Assembly (NCBI GenBank): GCA_039933105.1
Contig: JBDTOT010000015.1
Coordinates: 35,669 to 99,668 of the forward strand
DNA: 64,000 bases
Direction of reading: 5' to 3'
Origin: FEN-1219 sp039933105
GTDB taxonomy: Bacteria > Pseudomonadota > Gammaproteobacteria > Steroidobacterales > Rariloculaceae
Positions 42,745-51,705 of the stretch are shown in pieces. Position numbers and translations under genes: made by a program. The notes under the pieces were generated by a model. It had not been told where the DNA came from, ran no database searches, and saw nothing but the letters and a program-made list of their open reading frames with translations. Numbering within the stretch: the stretch's first letter is position 1; every line of letters starts with the position of its first letter.

Positions 42745-43851
42745 ATGGCAGGCGACACTTACGGGCGATTGTTCACGGTCACGACGTTCGGCGAGAGTCA
42801 TGGGCCCGCGCTCGGCTGCGTGATCGATGGTTGCCCACCCGGGCTCCCGCTCACCGAAGCTGACATCCAACAGGATCTCGAGCGGCGGCGGCCTGGGCGC
42901 TCGCGCTACGTGACGCAGCGAAAAGAGCCCGACAAGGTCAAGATTCTGTCCGGCGTATTCGAAGGGCAGACGACGGGCACTGCAATCGGTCTCATCGTCG
43001 AGAACCAGGACCAGCGCAGCGGCGACTACTCGAAGATCAAGGACACGTTCCGGCCGGGTCACGCCGACTATACGTACCAGCAGAAATACGGTATCCGCGA
43101 TTACCGCGGTGGCGGTCGTTCGTCCGCGCGAGAGACGGTCATGCGCGTCGCCGCGGGTGCGATTGCACGCAAGTATCTCGCCGAGCATCTCGGTGTAAAG
43201 ATCCGCGGCTATCTCGCCGAGATCGGCCCGTTCAAGCTGCGGGCCGTCGATCTCGATCAGGTCGACGAAAATCCGTTCTTCTGTGCCGATCCCTCGATGG
43301 TGCCGCAGCTCGAGATGTTTCTCGACGAGTTGCGCGCGGCCGGCGACTCGATCGGCGCGCGCATCAATCTCGTCGCGTCGGGAGTTCCTGTGGGCTTGGG
43401 CGAGCCGGTGTTCGACAAGCTCGAAGGGGAAATCGCGAAGGGACTCATGAGCATCAACGCCGTCAAAGGCGTCGAGTTCGGCGACGGCTTCGAGTGCGTG
43501 CGCCAACGCGGTAGCGAGCATCGCGACGAGCTGACGCCCGATGGATTCAAGAAGAACTCCTCCGGCGGCACGTTGGGCGGCATTTCTAGCGGTCAAGACA
43601 TCCTCGTCAGCATGGCGCTGAAACCTACCTCGAGCATTCAGGTGCCGGGTTCGACGATCGACAAGGAGGGGCGTGCGACTGAAATCGTCACGACGGGTCG
43701 CCACGATCCGTGCGTCGGGCTTCGCGCCACGCCGATCGGTGAAGCCATGCTGGCGCTGACCCTCATGGACCACTATCTGCGCCACCGAGCACAGAACGCT
43801 GATGTGCAGTCGGCGGTGCCGGTGGTGGGCCGCCAGCAGCAGTCGAAGTAA
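42745..43851 (+). CDS. aroC: Chorismate synthase
   Basis: 368 residues from ATG 42745. Last step of the shikimate trunk: anti-elimination of EPSP phosphate, requiring reduced FMN. GESHGPALGCVIDGCPPGLPL, RRRPGRSRYVTQRKEPDKVKILSGVFEGQTTGTAI, DYRGGGRSSARETVMRVAAGAIARKYL, GGTLGGISSGQDILVSMALKPTSSI, and GRHDPCVGLRATPIGEAMLAL. Complete. Confidence 0.97.
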   Translation: MAGDTYGRLFTVTTFGESHGPALGCVIDGCPPGLPLTEADIQQDLERRRPGRSRYVTQRKEPDKVKILSGVFEGQTTGTAIGLIVENQDQRSGDYSKIKDTFRPGHADYTYQQKYGIRDYRGGGRSSARETVMRVAAGAIARKYLAEHLGVKIRGYLAEIGPFKLRAVDLDQVDENPFFCADPSMVPQLEMFLDELRAAGDSIGARINLVASGVPVGLGEPVFDKLEGEIAKGLMSINAVKGVEFGDGFECVRQRGSEHRDELTPDGFKKNSSGGTLGGISSGQDILVSMALKPTSSIQVPGSTIDKEGRATEIVTTGRHDPCVGLRATPIGEAMLALTLMDHYLRHRAQNADVQSAVPVVGRQQQSK

Positions 43852-44201
43852 TTCGCGCCATCCTCCTTCGACTCACAACGCGTAGGGCGCGGCGGAACGC
43901 GCGAAATCACTGCTCGCAACTCATTGGCCGAGGAGGGTATTATGGTAAATCTTTTCTCGATCCGAGCCGCGGGCCCGATTCATGTCGAAACTCGAACAAG
44001 GGTCACAGTTGCCCGATTCTGGAAATTGTTAAATTCCGCGTTGGATGGGTCTCGGTGCTTCCCGCGAATTAGGGGTGGCCGTGACCTAGAGATTTTGGTA
44101 AATCAGATTTTTATGTAAGGTATGTTTTGGCCCGATCGAAGCGATTGCGCCTGTGGCGCCTTGGGTCGCGGACTGGTTGGCCGAGTAGGTAGGGAGATTG
44201 C
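43852..44201. other. AT-richer intergenic region before fimV
   Basis: A 350-bp gap, noticeably lower in GC than its surroundings, likely holding the fimV promoter and leader. It contains one doubtful 58-codon frame from ATG 43942 with an SD-like AGGAGG (43931-43936) but codon use unlike the neighbours and no recognisable family. A short GGTAAAT is repeated at about 43945 and 44098. No terminator hairpin with U-tract after aroC was seen. Confidence 0.5.
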
Positions 44202-47200
44202 ATGAGAGCACTGGCACGTTGGGGCATCACGCCGCTGCTGGCCGCTCCCGTGGGGGCATGGGCGCTGGGACTGGGCAACATCGAGCTCAAGTCCGCGCTG
44301 AATCAGCCATTTCTGGCGCAGATCGACGTCATCTCCGCGACACCGGACGAGCTTCAGGGGCTGAAGGTCGCTCTCGCGCCGTCCGACATGTTCACTCGCT
44401 ACGGTCTCGACCGCCCAGCGTTTTTGCAGAACCTAGAGTTTCGCGTCGTTTCCGACCGCAGCGGTCGCGGCGTCGTGCAGGTCACTTCGGCGCAGTCGAT
44501 CGCCGAACCCTTCGTAACTTTGCTCGTGGAGGCCACTTGGCCCCGCGGCCGCGTGCTGCGCGAGTACACGGTGTTGCTGGATCCGCCGGTTCTATTGCCG
44601 GCGAACGCTGAGCCACAAGCCGTACAGCCTGCCGAGACCCGGCCGGCCACTAACAATTCCGGCGGTGCGATCAATCGTCCCGCGCCGCAACAGCCCGCCA
44701 GCCAGCGGGGACCAGAGGCGGCGCCGCCACCTGTATCACGCACGGAGCCCGAGCCCGGTGCATCGGTATCGCGCTCTGCTCCGCCGCGCATACCGGCGAG
44801 CGCCCCCGGAGGCGCATATGGACCCGTGCAGCGTGGAGACACGCTGTGGGTCATCGCCGACCGCTTCAAACCCGAAGGCGTCACCGTCAATCAAATGATG
44901 GTGGCGACGTATCGCTCGAACCCGGATGCGTTCGGCGGCAACATCAATTTGCTGCGTGCCGGCGCTTCTCTGCACCTGCCGGAAACCACCGATTTCGATC
45001 AGCTCACGAGTACTGCGGCCAATTCCGAGGTTCAGCGTCAGACCGACGAGTGGTCATCGCGCGGCGGATCCGGTGGGCAGCTGCGTTTGCTGCCTCCTGT
45101 CGCGACGGAAGTCGCGAGCGCGCCGGCGCCGACACGCCAGCCAAGCGCTGCAGCGGGGGCGGGAGCTGCGCGGAGCACGAGCAATTCAACTGCTGCGGGT
45201 GCGGCCAACACGCCTGCGCCTGCGCCGGCCCCGGAGACGCGGCGACCGGTCGAGGTCACCGGCCCCACGCTGCAAAACTTGCAGCAGCAAGCGGCAAGCG
45301 CGACGGCACCGCCCGCGACCGCCGCCGATGGCGCTGCTGGTGTCGATCTTGAGAAGGAGCAAGTGTTCGCGGACGACAAGCCGGAGACTGTGGCTCCCGC
45401 AGCGACGCCGCCCGCGGCGCCGGCACCTGTACCCGTTGCGACCGGACCGTCGCTCGTGTCGCAGGCGCTCGATTGGGTCATGTCGCCGCTGCTATGGATC
45501 AGCCTTGGTGTCGCAGCGCTGCTGCTGACCGCCTTGTGGTTCGTCCGTCGCCGTCGGCAGGAACAACAGGAGCCCGAAGGCATCACCGGTCGCTGGGAAC
45601 AGCTCGAGTCCGAAGTCGCCGACGATCAAGAGCGAGAGGCTACGGAACGCATGCGCCGGCAGCTGCCGGAGCAGACCATCGTCGTCGAAGAACAACGCGC
45701 AGAGCGCCCGCAGCGTGCGGACGCCGAGGAAGAGCGGCGCCCTGCCGCGAAGCCGGCACGGGCTGCGGCGGCGACTCCCGTCGAGGAGACGTTGTCCAAC
45801 CAGACGGTCATTAACCTCGACCAGGCCGACGCGGTTGCGGAAGCTGATTTCCACATGGCCTATGGTCTCTACGATCAGGCGGCCGAGCTCGTGCAGAAGG
45901 CTCTGGACGCGTCGCCGAATCGGCGCGACCTGAAGCTCAAGCTGCTTGAAGTCTTCTTCGTCTGGGGTAACAAGGATTCGTTCTTGAAGGCGGCGCATAG
46001 TCTGCGCGGCGAAATCGGCCAGGCACCGGATGCGGACTGGGACAAAGTCGTCATCATGGGCCGTCAAATATGCCCCGGCGAGAAGCTGTTCACCGAGGCG
46101 ACGGCTACGGCCAGTCGCGTCGACGTGGATCTGGAGGCTGGCGATTCGCCGCTCGATCTCGCGTTCGACGAGATGCCTGAGAGCGATACGGGCTCCGCGA
46201 TGGACGATCTCGGCGCAGCGCTCGACTTCAATCTCGAAAGCACCGACGAGCGGCCAGCGCCGAAGCCGGTGCCCGTCAAACCGGCCGCAAGACCCATTCC
46301 ATCGCGCGATCTCGGTGGCGATGCGCTCGATATCGGCGCGCAGACAGCGGCTGGTCTAGAGGCGGCTTTGTTCGCACCTGACGACGAGGTCGAAGAAGTC
46401 GACGGATCCGATACCGACGTCGGCGATGCCCTCTCGGTCACGCAAGAGTCGCCGACGATCGAGCGAGCGCGTCCGGCGGATCTGGATTTCTCGGTCGACG
46501 CGCCGACCATCGAAACGCCCACGATTGAAAGTCCGTGGCCCGGCTCCGCCACATCGATTGAAAAGGTGGAGACACCGTTCCGCCGCCGCGAGCCGCCCAC
46601 CATCGAACAACCGGCGTTGGGCGGGGGTTCCGGCGAGTACACAGCCGAGATCGACCTCGACGACCTTGGTCTCGATGTGAAGGACATCGAAGGTCTGCCG
46701 CAGGACCTCGGCGATTTGCCGACTGCAGCCGACGGCGAAACGGATACTCGCCAACAACCGGCCCTTCGCATCGACGACGAGTTGTTGTCGGCGACGGGCG
46801 TGACGAAGGTGCTTCGCGACAGCGACGCCGAGGACGACGACCTCGAGCAGAGCAAGACTTCCATCCTGAGCGACGGCGATGTGACGCTACTCGCCCCGGG
46901 CTTCGGCGATGGCACATTGACGGGCACCGAGGTGCTCGACGGCCGCTTCGAAACAGACCCGTCGGGCGACACGTCGCTCGTCAGGGCGTTGAGAAAGGAC
47001 GATGGCATCGATCTGGATCTCGCGGATCTCACGCAGGCACTGCACGGAGCCGACACAGTTGAGCAGCCGCGCACGCAGACCTTCTCGCGTGAAGTATTCG
47101 GCGGCGGCGATACGCCGCTCGACCTCGACGTCGGCAGCGACCCGCTGCTGAACGACGAGGACCCGACGGGCACCGAAGGGGCCAGCCCCCTCGATCCGCA

Positions 47201-47360
47201 GACGATGACCGAGGTGGGTACCAAGCTCGATCTGGCTCGTGCCTACATCGACATGGGCGACCCCGAAGGTGCGCGCAGCATTCTCGAGGAGGTCCTCGAC
47301 GAGGGCGATCCGAATCAGCGCCGCGAGGCGCAGAGTCTGATCGACGTGTTGACGGCTTAA
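44202..47360 (+). CDS. fimV: FimV-like pilus-assembly/polar hub protein
   Basis: 1052 residues. N-terminal FimV domain after a signal-like start: LGNIELKSALNQPFLAQIDVISATPDELQGLKVALAPSDMFTRYGLDRPAFL. A LysM motif follows at about 205-260 (VQRGDTLWVIADRFKPEGVTVNQMMVATYRSNPDAF). One transmembrane helix near 427-447 (LLWISLGVAALLLTALWFV), then a basic stop-transfer and a long acidic cytoplasmic part (TPR-like helices, e.g. AVAEADFHMAYGLYDQAAELVQKAL) ending in the conserved FimV C-terminal motif TKLDLARAYIDMGDPEGARSILEEVLDEGD. FimV bridges peptidoglycan, cell pole and type IV pilus machinery. Fits with the FimX-like gene in the window. Confidence 0.94.
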   Translation: MRALARWGITPLLAAPVGAWALGLGNIELKSALNQPFLAQIDVISATPDELQGLKVALAPSDMFTRYGLDRPAFLQNLEFRVVSDRSGRGVVQVTSAQSIAEPFVTLLVEATWPRGRVLREYTVLLDPPVLLPANAEPQAVQPAETRPATNNSGGAINRPAPQQPASQRGPEAAPPPVSRTEPEPGASVSRSAPPRIPASAPGGAYGPVQRGDTLWVIADRFKPEGVTVNQMMVATYRSNPDAFGGNINLLRAGASLHLPETTDFDQLTSTAANSEVQRQTDEWSSRGGSGGQLRLLPPVATEVASAPAPTRQPSAAAGAGAARSTSNSTAAGAANTPAPAPAPETRRPVEVTGPTLQNLQQQAASATAPPATAADGAAGVDLEKEQVFADDKPETVAPAATPPAAPAPVPVATGPSLVSQALDWVMSPLLWISLGVAALLLTALWFVRRRRQEQQEPEGITGRWEQLESEVADDQEREATERMRRQLPEQTIVVEEQRAERPQRADAEEERRPAAKPARAAAATPVEETLSNQTVINLDQADAVAEADFHMAYGLYDQAAELVQKALDASPNRRDLKLKLLEVFFVWGNKDSFLKAAHSLRGEIGQAPDADWDKVVIMGRQICPGEKLFTEATATASRVDVDLEAGDSPLDLAFDEMPESDTGSAMDDLGAALDFNLESTDERPAPKPVPVKPAARPIPSRDLGGDALDIGAQTAAGLEAALFAPDDEVEEVDGSDTDVGDALSVTQESPTIERARPADLDFSVDAPTIETPTIESPWPGSATSIEKVETPFRRREPPTIEQPALGGGSGEYTAEIDLDDLGLDVKDIEGLPQDLGDLPTAADGETDTRQQPALRIDDELLSATGVTKVLRDSDAEDDDLEQSKTSILSDGDVTLLAPGFGDGTLTGTEVLDGRFETDPSGDTSLVRALRKDDGIDLDLADLTQALHGADTVEQPRTQTFSREVFGGGDTPLDLDVGSDPLLNDEDPTGTEGASPLDPQTMTEVGTKLDLARAYIDMGDPEGARSILEEVLDEGDPNQRREAQSLIDVLTA

Positions 47361-47383
47361 GCCGTCGTTTAGAGTCTCGACGT

Positions 47384-47413
47384 ACGGCCGCCGCGTGGCG
47401 GCCGTTGCGTTTT
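47384..47413 (+). terminator. Hairpin between fimV and truA
   Basis: ACGGCCGCC-GCGT-GGCGGCCGT, a perfect 9-bp stem with a tetraloop at 47384-47405, followed by TGCGTTTTA. The T-run is only four bases, so termination may be partial. A further palindrome GACGGCTTAAGCCGTC (47351-47366) overlaps the fimV stop. Confidence 0.55.
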
Positions 47414-47444
47414 AGGTGGCGGCTTTCCGCTTCGAGCTTCGCGT

Positions 47445-48230
47445 ATGCCACGAATCGCACTGGGGCTCGAGTACGACGGCACCGATTTCGTTGGCTGGCA
47501 GATCCAGCAGGCCGGGCGCAGTGTGGAAGGCATGCTCGCCGCTGCCGTCAGTCGGGTTGCCAGCGAAACCGTGATCGTGCACGGCTCCGGGCGGACCGAC
47601 GCTGGTGTGCATGCGTTACATCAGGTGGCCCATTTCGACGCGGCCGCGACGCGCACACAGCGTCAATGGCTACTGGGCATCAACTCCAATCTTCCGCCCG
47701 ACGTCGCCGTGCGTTGGGCGCGCGAAGTGCCCAGCGATTTCGACGCGCGCCGCTCCGCGCTCTCTCGCCGGTATCGTTACTCGATCCTGCAGCAGGCAAC
47801 GCGACCGGCCATCGCGCATCGGCGCGTCTGGTGGGTTCGCGAGCCGCTCGACTGTGCTGCGATGACGGCCGCCGCGACGAGCTTGCTCGGGGAGCGCGAC
47901 TTTTCATCATTTCGGGCCGCAGGCTGTCAGGCGCGTTCCCCGAATCGCCGGCTGCTCGCCGTGCAGATTGCGCAGCGACCCCACGGCTCGGGGGTGCTCG
48001 TGACCTGCGAGTTCACGGCGAATGCGTTTCTGCAACACATGGTGCGGAATCTGGTGGGCACTCTGGCGGCGATCGGGCACGGCTCCGTGCCGCCCAGCGG
48101 GGCAGCGGAGATTCTCGCGCGCCGCAATCGTACGGAAGCCGGCGTGGCAGCGCCGCCTGCGGGGCTCGCGTTGGTCGAGGTGTTGTATCCGCCGCACTTC
48201 GAGTTACCGCGCTACGCCGACGACGCGTGA
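47445..48230 (+). CDS. truA: tRNA pseudouridine synthase A
   Basis: 261 residues from ATG 47445. Forms pseudouridine 38-40 in the anticodon arm. GLEYDGTDFVGWQIQQAGRSVEGML, VHGSGRTDAGVHALHQVAHFD with the catalytic Asp in GRTDAGVHA, RRSALSRRYRYSILQ, and FTANAFLQHMVRNLVGTL. In Pseudomonas this gene lies between fimV and trpF/accD; here accD follows directly and trpF is missing. Confidence 0.97.
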   Translation: MPRIALGLEYDGTDFVGWQIQQAGRSVEGMLAAAVSRVASETVIVHGSGRTDAGVHALHQVAHFDAAATRTQRQWLLGINSNLPPDVAVRWAREVPSDFDARRSALSRRYRYSILQQATRPAIAHRRVWWVREPLDCAAMTAAATSLLGERDFSSFRAAGCQARSPNRRLLAVQIAQRPHGSGVLVTCEFTANAFLQHMVRNLVGTLAAIGHGSVPPSGAAEILARRNRTEAGVAAPPAGLALVEVLYPPHFELPRYADDA

Positions 48231-48284
48231 TGCCAGGCGGGCGCTTTCGGCTATTATTCGCGGGTCGCACGTCAGCGGGTGGGT

Positions 48285-49145
48285 ATGAGCTGGTTCGATA
48301 AATTGATGCCATCGCGGATTCGGACCGAGAAGCGTAAGCACTCGGTGCCGGAAGGCCTCTGGGTCAAATGCTCGGGCTGCGCCGCACAGCTGTACCGTGC
48401 CGAGCTGAACCGCAATCTGCACGTGTGCCCGAAATGCGGTCACCACTTGCGAATTGGCGCCCGCGAGCGCCTCGAGATGTTTCTCGATCCAGAGTCCGGC
48501 TACGAACTGGCCGGCAACCTCGAGCCACAGGATCCGCTGCGCTTCAAGGACACTAAGCGCTATCGCGAGCGCGTGAACCAGGCCCAACGCGATACCGACG
48601 AGCGCGACGCGCTCGTGGTCATGGCCGGTACGCTGAAGGGCATGCCCCTGGTGGCGGCCGCTTTCGAATTTCGCTTCATCAGCGGGTCGATGGGCTCGGT
48701 CGTAGGGGAGCGGTTCGCGCGCGCCGTCGCGTATTGCATTCAGCACCGCCGGCCGCTCGTGTGCTTCGCCGCCAGCGGCGGTGCACGCATGCAGGAAGGT
48801 TTGTATTCACTGCTGCAGATGGCCAAGACCAGCGCAGCACTGTCGCAGCTCGCGGACGCAGGGCTGCCATACGTCTCGGTCATGACAGATCCCACCACCG
48901 GCGGCGTGTCGGCGAGCCTCGGGCTGCTCGGCGACATCAACATCGCCGAGCCGGGGGCGCTGATCTGTTTCGCGGGTCCACGCGTGATCGAGCAGACCAC
49001 GGGCGAGACGTTGCCCGAAGGTTTCCAGCGCGCCGAATTCCTGCTGGAGAAGGGCGCCATCGACATGATTCTCGACCGCCGCCAAGCACGCGACCAGATT
49101 GCGGCACTGCTCGCCAAGCTGCTGGCGAAACCAGCGTTGTCCTGA
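48285..49145 (+). CDS. accD: Acetyl-CoA carboxylase carboxyltransferase subunit beta
   Basis: 286 residues from ATG 48285 (GTG 48279 two codons earlier is also possible). Transfers CO2 from biotin to acetyl-CoA with AccA. N-terminal zinc ribbon CSGCAAQLYRAELNRNLHVCPKCG, and the crotonase-like carboxyltransferase core: FISGSMGSVVGERFARAVAYCIQHRRPLVCFAASGGARMQEGLYSLLQMAKTSAAL, PTTGGVSASLGLLGDINIAEPGALICFAGPRVIEQT. Complete. Confidence 0.97.
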   Translation: MSWFDKLMPSRIRTEKRKHSVPEGLWVKCSGCAAQLYRAELNRNLHVCPKCGHHLRIGARERLEMFLDPESGYELAGNLEPQDPLRFKDTKRYRERVNQAQRDTDERDALVVMAGTLKGMPLVAAAFEFRFISGSMGSVVGERFARAVAYCIQHRRPLVCFAASGGARMQEGLYSLLQMAKTSAALSQLADAGLPYVSVMTDPTTGGVSASLGLLGDINIAEPGALICFAGPRVIEQTTGETLPEGFQRAEFLLEKGAIDMILDRRQARDQIAALLAKLLAKPALS

Positions 49146-49163
49146 GCTCGAGGGTTAGCGGTA

Positions 49164-50495
49164 GTGGCTACGTCGTCGCGGCGCGACTTCACGCTCGAGC
49201 GCTGGCTCTCGTGGTTCGAGACGCTGCACCCGAAGAAAATCGACCTTACGCTCGATCGCGTGATTGGCATGCTCGAGCGATTGCAGCTCAAGCCGCCACC
49301 TTACAAGGTCATCACCGTTGCAGGTACGAACGGCAAAGGGTCGTGCGTCGCGATGCTCGAGAGCATCTATTGGCACGCAGGCTATGACGTCGGCACGTTC
49401 ACTTCGCCGCATTTGTGGCGGTTCAACGAGCGGATTCGCTGCAACGGTGCGGACGCCGCAGACGCCGAGCTCGTCGAGATCTTCCGCGAGATCGATTCGA
49501 AGCTCGGCTCGATAACGCTCTCGTATTTCGAGTCGTCGACGGTGGCGGCGTTCATGTATTTCGCGCGCCGCGAAGTCGACGTCGCGGTTCTCGAGGTTGG
49601 CATGGGCGGTCGGCTCGATGCTACGAATACTCTGGATGCGGACTGTGCGCTCATTGTCAGCATCGATATGGATCACATGGAATTCCTCGGCGATACACGC
49701 GAGTCGATCGGCCGCGAGAAGGCCGGCATCGTCCGTCGCGGCAAGCCCGTCGTAATTGCGGATCGAGAAATTCCACAGAGCGTCCTTGCCCACGCCGCCG
49801 CCGAAGGCGCCATTCCGCTCGTGCTCGGACGTGAGTTCGACCTGCGCCGCGCAGGCGCAGGCTGGCGTCGCAGCAGGGATCTCGACACTGCGCCGGTGCT
49901 GCCGCCGCCTTCGTTCGGCGGTGACGAGCAGTTCGGCAACGCTGCGGCCTGCGCCGCGGTCGTCGCGCAGATGGCCGATACTTTGCCGGTCAGCGATGCC
50001 GCGCTCGCGGCTGGGATCGAGCGCGCATACCTGCGGGGCCGTTTGGAGCGACACAACCTCGACGGCGTCGAGTGGGTGTTCGACGTGGGCCACAATCCAG
50101 CGGCGGCCGAAGGCTTGCGCGCTGCGCTCGAGCGGTTGCCACCCGCACGGCGAACATTCGTTGTGTTCGCGGCGATGCGCGACAAGGATGTCGGTGGAGT
50201 GGTCGCGCCATTCGTGCCGCTCGCGGAACGCTGGTTCGTCACGCAGGGCAACACCGATCGCGGTGCGACGGCTGCGGAGCTGTCGGCGCTGCTCACGACG
50301 GCTGGTGCGCCGCGCGTGTCGACTGCACCCACGGTGGCCGACGCATGCGCTGCCGCGCGCGCCGCAGCGCAGCCTTCGGATCGCGTGCTCGTGTTCGGAT
50401 CGTTCGTCACGGTAGGCGCCGCGACAGAGGCGCTTCGGCTATACTGCGCGTCCTCCCCATTGGCTGACCGACCCGCCTCATGGATCAGGGTTTGA
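49164..50495 (+). CDS. folC: Dihydrofolate synthase/folylpolyglutamate synthase
   Basis: 443 residues, GTG start 18 bp after accD. Adds glutamate to dihydropteroate and folates. P-loop VAGTNGKGSCVAMLESIYWHAGYDVGTFTSPHL, ESSTVAAFMYFARREVDVAVLEVGMGGRLDATN, DHMEFLGDTRESIGREKAGIVRRGKPVV, DVGHNPAAAEGLRAAL. Catalytic residues intact. Overlaps the SPOR gene by 16 bp. Confidence 0.96.
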   Translation: MATSSRRDFTLERWLSWFETLHPKKIDLTLDRVIGMLERLQLKPPPYKVITVAGTNGKGSCVAMLESIYWHAGYDVGTFTSPHLWRFNERIRCNGADAADAELVEIFREIDSKLGSITLSYFESSTVAAFMYFARREVDVAVLEVGMGGRLDATNTLDADCALIVSIDMDHMEFLGDTRESIGREKAGIVRRGKPVVIADREIPQSVLAHAAAEGAIPLVLGREFDLRRAGAGWRRSRDLDTAPVLPPPSFGGDEQFGNAAACAAVVAQMADTLPVSDAALAAGIERAYLRGRLERHNLDGVEWVFDVGHNPAAAEGLRAALERLPPARRTFVVFAAMRDKDVGGVVAPFVPLAERWFVTQGNTDRGATAAELSALLTTAGAPRVSTAPTVADACAAARAAAQPSDRVLVFGSFVTVGAATEALRLYCASSPLADRPASWIRV

Positions 50496-51139
50496 AGGAA
50501 CGACTCGTCGGGGCAGCAGTGCTCGTCGCGATCGCCGTGTGGCTGATTCCTTGGGTGCTCGACGGCCCCGCAACTCCCGTCGAAACCGGCCCCGCTTCCC
50601 TCCAGTTGCCCGCCGCGCAAGAGCCCGTACCCATGCGGACGCAAAAGCTCACGCTCGGCGAACCGCCCGCGGCAGCACAGCCCACTCCGGCGCCCGCCGA
50701 GGGCACCGACACGCCGGCGGAGACCGTCGTGGCTGCTGCGATGCCAGAACCGCCCGCGCCCGTGCCAGCCGCGGCTACGGCCCCGGCCAGCGTGTCGTCG
50801 CCGCCAACCGCGACGGCAGGACCGACGCCGAACCCCGCCGCAGCCGAAACGCCGCGTAAACCCGTTTCGCCTCCACCCGCCGCCGTGGCGACGACGAGCG
50901 GTGCCAAAGGCGACTGGACCGTGCAACTCGGCAGCTTCGGCGACGAGAACAACGCGCGGCGCTTGGCCGATCGCGCGTCCACGTTCGGTTACAAGGCGAG
51001 CGTCGCGAGCTACAAGAGCAATGGCAAGACGATGTACCGGGTTCGCGTAGGTGCATACGGCTCGAAAGGGCAGGCCGAGGCCACGGCTTCGGCGCTCGGC
51101 GCTCACGGACTCACCGCGAAAGTCTTGGCCGCCGACTAG
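50480..51139 (+). CDS. SPOR-domain cell-division protein (DedD-like)
   Basis: 219 residues. A short cytoplasmic start, one membrane helix (LVGAAVLVAIAVWLIPWVL, about 9-27), a Pro/Ala-rich periplasmic linker (about 40-140), and a C-terminal SPOR domain (DWTVQLGSFGDENNARRLADRASTFGYKASV ... YRVRVGAYGSKGQAEATASAL) that binds denuded peptidoglycan at the septum. The same place in the Pseudomonas fimV-purF cluster holds a DedD homologue. Confidence 0.92.
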   Translation: MDQGLKERLVGAAVLVAIAVWLIPWVLDGPATPVETGPASLQLPAAQEPVPMRTQKLTLGEPPAAAQPTPAPAEGTDTPAETVVAAAMPEPPAPVPAAATAPASVSSPPTATAGPTPNPAAAETPRKPVSPPPAAVATTSGAKGDWTVQLGSFGDENNARRLADRASTFGYKASVASYKSNGKTMYRVRVGAYGSKGQAEATASALGAHGLTAKVLAAD

Positions 51140-51144
51140 CACCG

Positions 51145-51660
51145 ATGACACCCGCCGATTACGTGATTCTGTTTCTGTGCGTCGCATCGGCCGTGATCGG
51201 CTTGTGGCGCGGATTCACCGCCGAAGCGCTGTCGCTTTTGACGCTGCTCGTCTCGATCTGGCTCGCGTGGGCGTTTGCCGGCCGCGTTGAAGGTATGCTC
51301 GGAACCTGGATAGGGGCGTCGCCCGAGGTCCGGATCTGGGCCGCGCGCGTCATCGTGTTCGTGCTTGCATTGCTCGTGGGCGGCCTCATCTCGTGGCTTG
51401 CACGAAAGCTAATTCGCCACACAGGCCTGAGTGGGCTAGATCGGCTACTCGGCGCAGGCTTCGGCTTCCTGCGCGCCGCGGTGCTGATCGGCCTCGCCGT
51501 TATCGCGATGGAGTTTCTGGGGCTGCAGCAGGAGCCCTGGTGGCAGGAAGCTCGGCTCAAGCCGTACGCCGATAACGCGGCGGCAGCGGTCAAGTATTAC
51601 GCAGAGCTCGGCAATAGATATTTGCAGGATCTCAAAGAGCGGCCTGCGGCTTCGGCCTAG
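51145..51660 (+). CDS. cvpA: CvpA family membrane protein
   Basis: 171 residues, 5 bp after the SPOR gene. Four hydrophobic helices: about 3-18, 24-46 (AEALSLLTLLVSIWLAWAFAGRV), 65-88 (WAARVIVFVLALLVGGLISWLA), 104-122. Conserved GLWRGFTAEALSL and HTGLSGLDRLLGAGFGFLRAAVLIG. Named for colicin V production in E. coli; mechanism unclear, later tied to stress and virulence. Always next to purF in this block. Confidence 0.95.
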   Translation: MTPADYVILFLCVASAVIGLWRGFTAEALSLLTLLVSIWLAWAFAGRVEGMLGTWIGASPEVRIWAARVIVFVLALLVGGLISWLARKLIRHTGLSGLDRLLGAGFGFLRAAVLIGLAVIAMEFLGLQQEPWWQEARLKPYADNAAAAVKYYAELGNRYLQDLKERPAASA

Positions 51661-51705
51661 GCCTGCTCGACAGAGTCGCGGCGCTCTCACCTCAGGTATT
51701 CGCAC

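Noticed and set aside
41731..43785. Long minus-strand open frame upstream of the Sco gene
   Set aside because: It runs antisense to prmB and aroC and has no protein features. The real gene begins at 41730.
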